From: Janthinobacterium tructae
GTDB lineage: Bacteria; Pseudomonadota; Gammaproteobacteria; Burkholderiales; Burkholderiaceae_D
DNA: 64,000 nt
NCBI RefSeq assembly: GCF_006517255.1
Contig: NZ_CP041185.1
Span: forward strand, 744,001-808,000
Direction: 5' to 3'
Shown one piece after another: positions 20,936-28,151 of the stretch. Position 1 is the first letter of the stretch. Each line of letters begins with the position of its first letter. A model generated the notes under the pieces. It was not told where the DNA came from. It made no database searches and saw nothing but the letters and a program-made list of their open reading frames with translations. The position numbers were made by a program, and so were the translations under genes.

Positions 20936-20989
20936 AGCATAAATACTAAATTTCGAAAAGTCAAATACGAAAGTAAAACGAAAGTAAAT
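20936..20989 (-). promoter_or_regulatory. agaS promoter with two AgaR-like repeats
   Basis: On the minus strand, a -35 TTGACT (20959-20964), a 17-base spacer and a -10 TATGCT (20936-20941) lie 30 bases before the agaS start. Immediately upstream of the -35 are two copies of TACTTTCG (plus-strand CGAAAGTA at 20968-20975 and 20979-20986) spaced 11 bp. This resembles the CTTTCGTTT-type direct repeats known for AgaR. Confidence 0.65.
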
Positions 20990-21089
20990 AGTTGCATGAC
21001 TTGCGAAATAATGTCGTTTTATCCCCATCCAATCGTGTTGCGGTGCCGCATGAAACCGTGTGGCGCTGCCGCCTGTCGCTGAAATGCGA

Positions 21090-21220
21090 CGATAACGAAA
21101 GTATGTTTTGTGACTTTTTGGTGAAACGTAAGAAAAATGCGCCAATTCTGGGCATTTTATTAATAAATTGGCGCTTTAACTTTCTTTTGATTGACGATAT
21201 TTATTTTTCTTCTTAAAGTA
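21090..21220 (+). promoter_or_regulatory. GH31 promoter block (copy A of a duplicated promoter)
   Basis: TTGACG (21191-21196), a 17-base spacer and TAAAGT (21214-21219) form a sigma70-like promoter. ACTTTCTTTT lies directly upstream, and CGATAACGAAAGT starts 101 bases before the -35. Of the 59 bases 21162-21220, 52 match 27935-27993, the promoter of the second receptor. The upstream element is at the same 101-base distance there. Confidence 0.65.
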
Positions 21221-21253
21221 TTTCCATCACTTCGATTTTCTGAAAGCCGCCAG

Positions 21254-24200
21254 ATGAAACCTCTCCCGCTTCCCCGCCGCGCCCTTGCCGCCTGTGTCCT
21301 CGCCGCCCTCGCCACATTGGCCGCGCCGGGCGTGCAGGCCGCGCCTGTCGGCAACCTGACCAGCCTGAGTGCCGTGCATGCGGCCGACGTGGCCAAGGGC
21401 GAGGCACTGGCCTGGGATCTGCGCAGCGACACAGGCATGCAGCTGCGTATCAGCCTGCCGCAGGCCGACGTGCTGCGCATTCAGGCGGGCGGCAAGGCCG
21501 GCTTGACGGGGCCGGGCGACAAGGCCGCGCCCATCGTCGTCGGCCAGCCTGCCGCGCAGGTGGCGTACCAGATCAATGAACAGCCCGACCATATCCTGAT
21601 CAGCACCGATGCCCTGAACTTGCGCATCGACCGCAAGCCCTTGCGCTTTACCTTGTACCGCAAGGGCGACCTGGTGCCGCTGTGGCGCGAAGTGCAGCCG
21701 CTGTCGCTCGACGACAAGCAGGGCGTGCAAGTGCTATCGAGCCTGCCGGTCGAGCGTTACTTTGGCGGCGGCCAGCAAAATGGCCGCTTCGAATTCAAGG
21801 GCAAGCAGGTGCCCGTGTCGTACTCGGGCGGCTGGGAAGAGGGCGACCGGCCGAACCCCGCGCCATTTTTGATGAGCTCACGCGGATGGGGCATGCTGCG
21901 CAATACCTGGTCCGACGGCAATTACGATTTGCGCGACAAGGAGCAGATCTCGCTGCAGCACGCGGAAGGCCGCTTCGACGCCTATTTCTTTGTCGGCAAG
22001 GACCTGCGCGACGTCGTCGCCCGCTATACGGACTTGACGGGCCGCGCGCGCATGCTGCCACGCTGGGCGCTGGAATACGGCGACGCCGATTGCTATAACG
22101 ATGGCGATAACGTCAAGAAGCCCGGTTCCGTGCCGAAAGGCTGGACCGATGGCCCGACGGGCAAGACGCCGGATGTGGTGGAAAGCGTGGCGCGCCAGTA
22201 CCGCGAGCACGACATGCCGGGCGGCTGGATTCTGCCCAACGACGGCTACGGCTGCGGCTACACGAATTTGCCGGAAACGGTGAAGGGCCTGGCCGGCTAT
22301 GGCTTCCGCACGGGCCTGTGGACGGAAAACGGCGTCGACAAGATCGCCTGGGAAGTGGGCCAGGCAGGCAGCCGCGTGCAAAAGCTGGACGTGGCGTGGA
22401 CGGGCAAGGGCTATCAGTTCGCCATGGACGCAAACAAGTCGGCCTATGACGGCATCCTGAATAACTCCGACAGCCGGCCATTTTTGTGGACGGTAATGGG
22501 CTGGGCCGGCATCCAGCGCTACGCCGTGGCGTGGACGGGCGACCAGAGCGCCAGCTGGGACTACATCCGCTGGCATATCCCGACCCTGATCGGCTCGGGC
22601 CTGTCCGGCCAGGCGTATGCGTCCGGCGACGTCGATGCGATCTTCGGCGGCAGCCCGGAAACCTATCTGCGCGACTTGCAGTGGAAAAGCTTTACGCCCG
22701 TCCTGATGGGCATGTCCGGCTGGGCTGCGGCCGAGCGCAAGCATCCGTGGTGGTTCGAGCAGCCGTACCGTGACATCAACCGCCGCTATCTGAAGCTCAA
22801 GATGCGCCTGACGCCGTATATGTATACGCTGGTGCGCGAAGCGGAGCAATCGGGCGCGCCGCTGGTGCGCGGCCTGATGTGGGATTACCCGCAAGACCCG
22901 GCCGCCTACACGGAAGCCTATAAATACCAGTTCCTGCTGGGGCGCGACGTGCTGGTGGCGCCCGTCTACCGCAGTCAGGCCGTCAGCGGCGGCTGGCGCA
23001 AAGGCATCCACCTGCCGCAGGGTACGTGGTACGACTACTGGGATGGCCGCCAGGCCACGGCGGACGCGAAGGGGCGTGACCTCGATATGCAGGTGACGCT
23101 CGACAAGCTGCCCGTGTTCGTGCGCGCCGGCGCCATCCTGCCCATGTATCCGGAAATGCTGTACGACGGCCAGAAGCCGAAGGATCAGCTGACCCTCGAC
23201 ATCTACCCGCACGGCGAGTCCGACTACACCCTGTATGAAGACGACGGCAACACGCGCCAGTACCAGGGCGGCGCCTTCAGCCAGCAAGTCATCCGCATGC
23301 GCCAGACGGGCGCCGATGTGCAGGTCGACATCGGCGCCGTCGATGGCCAGTACCAGGGCCAGGAAGCGCGCCGCGGCTATGCGCTGCGCATGCTGGCGGG
23401 CCAGGCACCGGCCGCCGTGCGCGCTGGCGAACGGATGATCGCGGCAGTGGGCGAGCGCGCCGCCTACGACAAGGCGGTCGAAGGCTGGTATTTCGACGCG
23501 GCAGACCGGCAAGGCACCCTGCACGTGAAAGTGGCGGCGCAGGATATCCGCCAGGCCTTGATGCTGCGGGTCGCCGGTGCGCTGGCCGTGGCGAGAATCG
23601 ACGCCGACTTCCCCGCCGCCCCCGTGCCGGGACGCGCCTTGCCGGCCGACGCCATGCAGGTGGTGGCGCGTCCTGCCGAAGAAAACGGCTATCCGCTGGA
23701 AAACGCCTTCGATGGCAAGCCGGAGACCTGGTTCCGCACCGTGCGCAGCCCGTCCGTGAAAAGCGGCCCGCACGAATGGGTGATCGGCTTTACGGAGCGG
23801 CGCCTGGTGGACGGCATCGAACTGGCGCCGCGCAACGACCAGCACTGGAAACATGGCCAGGTGCGCGACTATGAAATCTACATCGGCGACAACAACGGCG
23901 AATGGGGCGCGGCGCTTGCGCGCGGCACCCTCAAACTGCAGGAAGGCAGGCAGACGATCAATTTCCCCGCCACGGCCGGGCGCTTGCTGCGCTTCCGCGT
24001 CATGAGCACGCAAAATCCGGAAGGCGATGGCGCCGCGTCCCTGGACCCGATGGTGACGGCGGCGCAGGCAGGGCCGGTGGCGCGCGCGTACGACGCCGCG
24101 CTGGCGACCGACGTGGCGCCTGTCACCCTGTCCGAATTCCGCGTGCTCGAGCACCGCGTGGCCGAAGGCGAGGAGGTGCAGCGCTATCTGTCGGACCTGG

Positions 24201-24604
24201 TGCTGCCGAAGAACGTCGCGAAAGATCGGCCAGCCGGCAAGGCGGCCGAGATGCGCATGAACGGGCTGTGGTTCCGCAAGGGCCTCGGCGTGGGACCGGC
24301 CAGCCGCATCGACTTGCAGCTGGCGGGCAACTGGAATCTGCTGCGCGCCGACCTGGGCGTGGACGATAGCTGCCGCAGCGCGGGCGGCTTGCAATTCCAG
24401 GTCTGGAGCGGTGAGCGGCTGCTGTATGACAGCGGGCTGGTCACGGCTCCCGGGGTGGTCAAACCCGAAATCGATGTGCGCGGCCTGAGCCAGCTCAGTT
24501 TGCGCACCCTGGGTGCGCGCGGCGCCCACCCGGCCCAGGTCTGCGGTAACTGGGCCAACGCCGTGTTGACCGGCACGGAAGGCGCGACAGTCAAGCCGCG
24601 CTAA
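21254..24604 (+). CDS. Secreted GH31-family glycosidase with CBM32-like and NPCBM domains (probable alpha-N-acetylgalactosaminidase)
   Basis: 1116 residues. A signal peptide (about 1-29, cut after PGVQA) precedes the GH31 N-terminal beta domain. The catalytic barrel follows, with probable nucleophile Asp379 (QKLDVAWTGKG) and acid/base Asp430 (WTGDQSASWDY). A proximal DUF5110-like beta domain has LYEDDGNTRQYQGG. A discoidin/CBM32-like domain spans about 796-966, and a C-terminal NPCBM/CBM51-like domain about 976-1116. GH31 contains a subgroup of alpha-GalNAc-ases, and CBM32/CBM51 modules often bind Gal or GalNAc. With the aga operon divergent, release of alpha-GalNAc from glycans is the likely role. 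The ATG at 21254 was chosen because it directly begins the signal peptide; its ribosome site is weak. Exact specificity is inferred from context. Confidence 0.88.
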   Translation: MKPLPLPRRALAACVLAALATLAAPGVQAAPVGNLTSLSAVHAADVAKGEALAWDLRSDTGMQLRISLPQADVLRIQAGGKAGLTGPGDKAAPIVVGQPAAQVAYQINEQPDHILISTDALNLRIDRKPLRFTLYRKGDLVPLWREVQPLSLDDKQGVQVLSSLPVERYFGGGQQNGRFEFKGKQVPVSYSGGWEEGDRPNPAPFLMSSRGWGMLRNTWSDGNYDLRDKEQISLQHAEGRFDAYFFVGKDLRDVVARYTDLTGRARMLPRWALEYGDADCYNDGDNVKKPGSVPKGWTDGPTGKTPDVVESVARQYREHDMPGGWILPNDGYGCGYTNLPETVKGLAGYGFRTGLWTENGVDKIAWEVGQAGSRVQKLDVAWTGKGYQFAMDANKSAYDGILNNSDSRPFLWTVMGWAGIQRYAVAWTGDQSASWDYIRWHIPTLIGSGLSGQAYASGDVDAIFGGSPETYLRDLQWKSFTPVLMGMSGWAAAERKHPWWFEQPYRDINRRYLKLKMRLTPYMYTLVREAEQSGAPLVRGLMWDYPQDPAAYTEAYKYQFLLGRDVLVAPVYRSQAVSGGWRKGIHLPQGTWYDYWDGRQATADAKGRDLDMQVTLDKLPVFVRAGAILPMYPEMLYDGQKPKDQLTLDIYPHGESDYTLYEDDGNTRQYQGGAFSQQVIRMRQTGADVQVDIGAVDGQYQGQEARRGYALRMLAGQAPAAVRAGERMIAAVGERAAYDKAVEGWYFDAADRQGTLHVKVAAQDIRQALMLRVAGALAVARIDADFPAAPVPGRALPADAMQVVARPAEENGYPLENAFDGKPETWFRTVRSPSVKSGPHEWVIGFTERRLVDGIELAPRNDQHWKHGQVRDYEIYIGDNNGEWGAALARGTLKLQEGRQTINFPATAGRLLRFRVMSTQNPEGDGAASLDPMVTAAQAGPVARAYDAALATDVAPVTLSEFRVLEHRVAEGEEVQRYLSDLVLPKNVAKDRPAGKAAEMRMNGLWFRKGLGVGPASRIDLQLAGNWNLLRADLGVDDSCRSAGGLQFQVWSGERLLYDSGLVTAPGVVKPEIDVRGLSQLSLRTLGARGAHPAQVCGNWANAVLTGTEGATVKPR

Positions 24605-24626
24605 GCAATCAATCATTTCACTAAAA

Positions 24627-24659
24627 AAGAGCCCCTCTTCGGACCGGGGAGGGGCTCTT
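24627..24659. terminator. Strong hairpin between GH31 and receptor genes
   Basis: AAGAGCCCCTC (24627-24637) pairs perfectly with GAGGGGCTCTT (24649-24659). A run of A precedes it on the plus strand and no T-run follows, so it is a textbook terminator only for the minus strand. On the plus strand it may attenuate, or mark the 3' end after processing, between GH31 and the receptor. Confidence 0.5.
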
Positions 24660-24712
24660 GCAAGCCGACGAAAACAAATCACTGATAACCACTGATAATA
24701 AGGGAGATGGGA

Positions 24713-27658
24713 ATGCACTTGAAAAAACTGATGGCCGCCATGGTGGCGGTAGGCTTGGCGTCGACAGCGCTGGCAGCGGAGGAGGAAAAACTGCAGCGTG
24801 TCGAAGTGACGGGGTCCAGCCTGAAGCGCATCAACGCGGAAACGGCGTCGCCGGTACAGGTGATCAACGCCAAGCAGATCGAAAACATGGGCGCGCTCAC
24901 CTTGCTGCAAGTGCTCGACAACCTGCCTGCCGCCCGTCCGGCGCAGCAGGACTTCCGCTCGATGTTCACGGGTTCCGATGGCGGTTCGCAAGCGAACTTG
25001 CGCGGCCTGGGGGCGCAGGGTACCCTGGTGCTGCTGAACGGCCGCCGCCTGTCGTTCTATGGCGCGCCGGCCGGTTTCCAGACCATGTTCGTCAATATCG
25101 ATGCGATTCCCGCCGCCGCCATCGAACGCATGGAAATCCTGACGGACGGCGCGTCGGCCGTGTATGGCTCCGATGCCGTGGCCGGCGTCATCAACGTGAT
25201 CACCAAAAAGTCGTATCAAGGCCTGGAAGCGCGCGCCAACGGCGAGTTTTCGCCCAGCGTGAAAGCCTATGGCGAGCGCCAGGCCAGCGTGCTGTATGGC
25301 CTGGGCGACCTGGCCAGCGACGGCTACAACATCTACGGTTCCGTCAACGTTTACCAGCGCGACCGCATCGCGCTGGCCGACACCTGGCAAAAGCGTCCCG
25401 CGTATTTTTATGCGAACAATCCCAATTTCATCCCGAACATGCGCGTGGGCGTCGGCAGCGAGCCGGGCGTGATGAACCCGGGAACCTTCTTTGTCTTCGA
25501 CAAGGCGAAGAACAATGCGCGCACCCAGCGCGCCGCGCCCGGCTGCAACACCAGCATCACCGAGGCGTCGGGCACGCGCTGCGTATGGAATGCGCTGCCC
25601 AACCAGCTCGACACGGGTCCTACCTCGGAGCGCGCCACGGCTTACCTGAGCGGCCGGATGAAACTCGGCGGCGACATGGAAGCGTTCGCGGAAGGCGCTT
25701 TCACCCACATCAAGATGCGCGGCGAGAATGGCCCGTCCAGCTTCAACAGCGGCAGCACGAATAACTGGTTCGCGCGTAATACGGGCAATACCCTGAACAC
25801 CTTCGCCACGCCTTTCCTGAGTCCCAACAACGTCTACCTGAAGGGCAAGCTCGATGCCGACATGCTGGCCAAGATGGGCGGCGCGGCCGGCTTGAATTAC
25901 CTGCTGCAGGATGCGACGGGCCACTTCGGCCAGAAGAATGTCGATGAAAACTACCGCGCGCTCGTCGGCCTGCGCGGCAGCATCGGCGGCGGCTGGGATT
26001 TTGAAACGGCGCTCAGCGTGGCGGGCAGCCATTCAACCCTGTTCCAGACGGCGAACATCAACATCAAGGGCTTCGAGCAGGCTTTCGGCCCGTTTACGAA
26101 AGACCCCGTCAGCGGCCGCACGTATATCTCGGACAATCCCGCCTACAAGTTCGGCGAAATCAGTGACGCCAACGCGGCGCTCCTGCGTGCCGCCTATCCG
26201 ACCTTTGCCATCGAATCCTGGACCAAGCTGATGACCTGGGACGCCAAGCTGGAAGGCACCCTGTTCAAGCTCGGCGAGCGCGAAGTGCGCGCCGCCGTGG
26301 GTACCAACATCATGCGCGAGAGCTTTCTCACGCCCGGCAACGCCGATGCGGCCAATGGCCTGATCACGCAGCAGGGCGGTTCCTGGTTCGACGGCAAGCG
26401 CACCATCGCCGCCGTGTTTGGCGAAGTGGTGGTGCCGCTTTCCGACACCCTGGAAGTTAATGCGGCCGCACGCCTGGACAAATATCCGCATTTCGCCGCC
26501 AACCTGGCGCCCAAGCTGGGCGTGATCTGGCGCGCGCGGCCCGACCTGATGCTGCGCGGGACGTATTCGGAAGGCTTCCGCGCGCCCAACCTGGCCGAAT
26601 CGGGCACGGGCGGCGTCTTTGCGCAGGTGGGCGGCATCCGCGACACGGTGCGCTGCGACGAAACGAATGCCATGGCGCGCGCCTTGCTGAAGTCAAAAGT
26701 GGCGACGGATGCTGACCTGGGCAAGAGCCTGCTAAATTCGAATTGCTCGACGACGGTGGGCGGCCTGACGCCGCCGAACCAGAACCTGCGTCCGGAAAAG
26801 GCCAAGATTTCGACCGTGGGCCTGGTGCTGCAGCCGGCCAAGGACGTGAGCATTTCCATCGATTACTGGTTCATCAACCGCCGCGACGAAATCGTGCGCC
26901 AGGACTTCAACGAACTGTTTACAGAACTGGTCGGCAAGTACGGCCCGACTCTGGCCGGCACGCCTAACGCCATCCGCAACGACCTGACCGATACGGACCG
27001 GGCCAACGTGGCGGCGGTGGCGGCCATGTGCGCCAATCCTGCCAATGCCGGCGTGTGCGCGGGCGGCGTGCCTGGCTATTCGGTGGGCAACCTGGGCGGC
27101 TTGATCAACTCGTATTCGAACCGCGGCCGCACCCTGATGGACGGCGTGGACATCGATGCGCGCACGCGCTTTGCGCTCGGTGACTGGGGCAAGCTGAGCA
27201 CCGGCATCGCCGCTACCATCCGCAAGCGCGATACCCATGACAGCGAAGACGGCAGCGACATCAAGGGCAATACCGTCGGCTACTACGATTCGCCGCGCTA
27301 CCGCGCCACCGTGAATGCCGACTGGAGCTACCGCAACTTCGTCAGCAGCGTGTTCGTCAACTACTCGGGCAAGACGCGCTGGGCGTATGGCCCCTGGGAC
27401 AAGGAAAACACGCCGGAGAACTGCACCGCCGCCTCGGTGGCGCTGCCGGCCGGCCAGTGCAAGGGCGCGCCGTCGTACACCACGGTGAACCTGGCCTTCA
27501 GCTGGAAGCCGGTCAAGAACCTGGACGTAGGCCTGAACGTGAAAAACGCGTTCAACAAGCAGCCGTACTACGACCCGAATGGCTGGGAGGGGTACAACCA
27601 TAGCCAGGACCTGTTCGGCCGCCAGTTTGCGCTCTCGGCCAGCTACAAGTTCTTTTAA
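24713..27658 (+). CDS. TonB-dependent outer-membrane receptor (glycan/GalNAc uptake candidate)
   Basis: 981 residues. A signal peptide (about 1-22, MAAMVAVGLASTALA ending) is followed by a TonB-box-like EKLQRVEVTGSSLKR. The plug domain (about 40-165) carries GLGAQGTLVLLNGRR, TDGASAVYGSDAVAGVIN and NVITKKS. A 22-strand barrel then ends in the outer-membrane signature SASYKFF. This plug type is common among carbohydrate receptors of Xanthomonas, Caulobacter and Shewanella. The ATG at 24713 is preferred to 24707 because AGGGAG is then six bases away. The gene lies 108 bp after GH31, behind a hairpin, and is followed by two terminators. Transport of GalNAc-containing oligosaccharides is inferred from context. 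Confidence 0.9.
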   Translation: MHLKKLMAAMVAVGLASTALAAEEEKLQRVEVTGSSLKRINAETASPVQVINAKQIENMGALTLLQVLDNLPAARPAQQDFRSMFTGSDGGSQANLRGLGAQGTLVLLNGRRLSFYGAPAGFQTMFVNIDAIPAAAIERMEILTDGASAVYGSDAVAGVINVITKKSYQGLEARANGEFSPSVKAYGERQASVLYGLGDLASDGYNIYGSVNVYQRDRIALADTWQKRPAYFYANNPNFIPNMRVGVGSEPGVMNPGTFFVFDKAKNNARTQRAAPGCNTSITEASGTRCVWNALPNQLDTGPTSERATAYLSGRMKLGGDMEAFAEGAFTHIKMRGENGPSSFNSGSTNNWFARNTGNTLNTFATPFLSPNNVYLKGKLDADMLAKMGGAAGLNYLLQDATGHFGQKNVDENYRALVGLRGSIGGGWDFETALSVAGSHSTLFQTANINIKGFEQAFGPFTKDPVSGRTYISDNPAYKFGEISDANAALLRAAYPTFAIESWTKLMTWDAKLEGTLFKLGEREVRAAVGTNIMRESFLTPGNADAANGLITQQGGSWFDGKRTIAAVFGEVVVPLSDTLEVNAAARLDKYPHFAANLAPKLGVIWRARPDLMLRGTYSEGFRAPNLAESGTGGVFAQVGGIRDTVRCDETNAMARALLKSKVATDADLGKSLLNSNCSTTVGGLTPPNQNLRPEKAKISTVGLVLQPAKDVSISIDYWFINRRDEIVRQDFNELFTELVGKYGPTLAGTPNAIRNDLTDTDRANVAAVAAMCANPANAGVCAGGVPGYSVGNLGGLINSYSNRGRTLMDGVDIDARTRFALGDWGKLSTGIAATIRKRDTHDSEDGSDIKGNTVGYYDSPRYRATVNADWSYRNFVSSVFVNYSGKTRWAYGPWDKENTPENCTAASVALPAGQCKGAPSYTTVNLAFSWKPVKNLDVGLNVKNAFNKQPYYDPNGWEGYNHSQDLFGRQFALSASYKFF

Positions 27659-27670
27659 TACGTGAGCTTG

Positions 27671-27700
27671 CCCCGGCCCGCCTGTGCGGGCCGGGGTTCT
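27671..27700 (+). terminator. Terminator 1 after the first receptor gene
   Basis: CCCCGGCCCGC and GCGGGCCGGGG form a perfect 11-bp stem with a 4-base loop, followed by TTCT, beginning 13 bases after the stop codon. Confidence 0.7.
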
Positions 27701-27758
27701 GCCATGGAAAAGAAAAGATAATATTCTGAAATATGTAATACGAAAGATAAACGTAAGT

Positions 27759-27793
27759 GAAAGCAGGCCATCAGGCCTGCTTTCGCGTTTTTC
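27759..27793 (+). terminator. Terminator 2 after the first receptor gene
   Basis: GAAAGCAGGCC and GGCCTGCTTTC form a perfect 11-bp stem with loop ATCA, followed by GCG and five T. This is a canonical rho-independent terminator in tandem with the one at 27671. Confidence 0.8.
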
Positions 27794-27862
27794 TCTCGGG
27801 GTTTTTGGGCCGTTTCACCATTCTCGCTCACCTCCCTGTATACGTGTGTATCTGCCACACCA

Positions 27863-27993
27863 CGATAACGAAAGTTATCTGACGCGCCACCTATTTAAAC
27901 GAAAGATAAATCGCATTTATTTACCCAATTAAGCAATAAATTTGCGTTATAACTTTCTTTTTGTTGACGATACTTATTTTTCTTTTTAAAGTA
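27863..27993 (+). promoter_or_regulatory. Promoter block of the second receptor (copy B of the duplicated promoter)
   Basis: TTGACG (27964-27969), a 17-base spacer and TAAAGT (27987-27992), with AACTTTCTTTTT just upstream. CGATAACGAAAGTTAT begins at 27863, exactly 101 bases before the -35 as in copy A. A further ACGAAAGATAAA lies at 27899-27910. Joint control with GH31 by the AgaR-like repressor is inferred. Confidence 0.65.
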
Positions 27994-28151
27994 ATCCCAA
28001 GAAAACGAAAATCAGCCGATACGGACTGATTTCTCGAAAGGTGGGGCCGTCTGGCGCTGCCTTCCGACGACCACCATAAAAATGGCGCCCCCCGACTCTG
28101 CCCCGGAGCGGGGAGGACGCGTATAACCCTCGATATAGACGGAGAGACAGC

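Larger units (their letters stand above)
20907..21253. other. Divergent control region between agaS and the GH31 gene
   Basis: About 350 bases, AT-rich at both ends. It holds the minus-strand agaS promoter (20936-20989) and the plus-strand GH31 promoter (21191-21219). Between them are further CGAAAG or CGTAAG elements, notably at 21090-21105 and about 21126-21131. No RNA gene or coding frame is supported. Confidence 0.6.
27659..28151. other. Intergenic region between the two receptor genes
   Basis: About 490 bases. In order it holds two terminators for the first receptor gene, CGAAAGATAAACGTAAG (27741-27757; the two elements are 11 bp apart) which overlaps the second terminator, the upstream element at 27863, the promoter at 27964-27992 and a leader of roughly 150 bases to the second receptor. 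Short frames here look like chance. Confidence 0.6.

Noticed and set aside
21878..26032. A 1384-codon open frame on the minus strand
   Set aside because: It is antisense to GH31 and receptor 1, has composition typical of the reverse complement of GC-rich coding DNA (His, Ala, Arg, Gln rich) and matches no family. The plus-strand genes explain the region.
27684..27932. Small plus-strand frame of 82 codons between receptors
   Set aside because: It runs across a terminator and operator-like elements and has no ribosome site.
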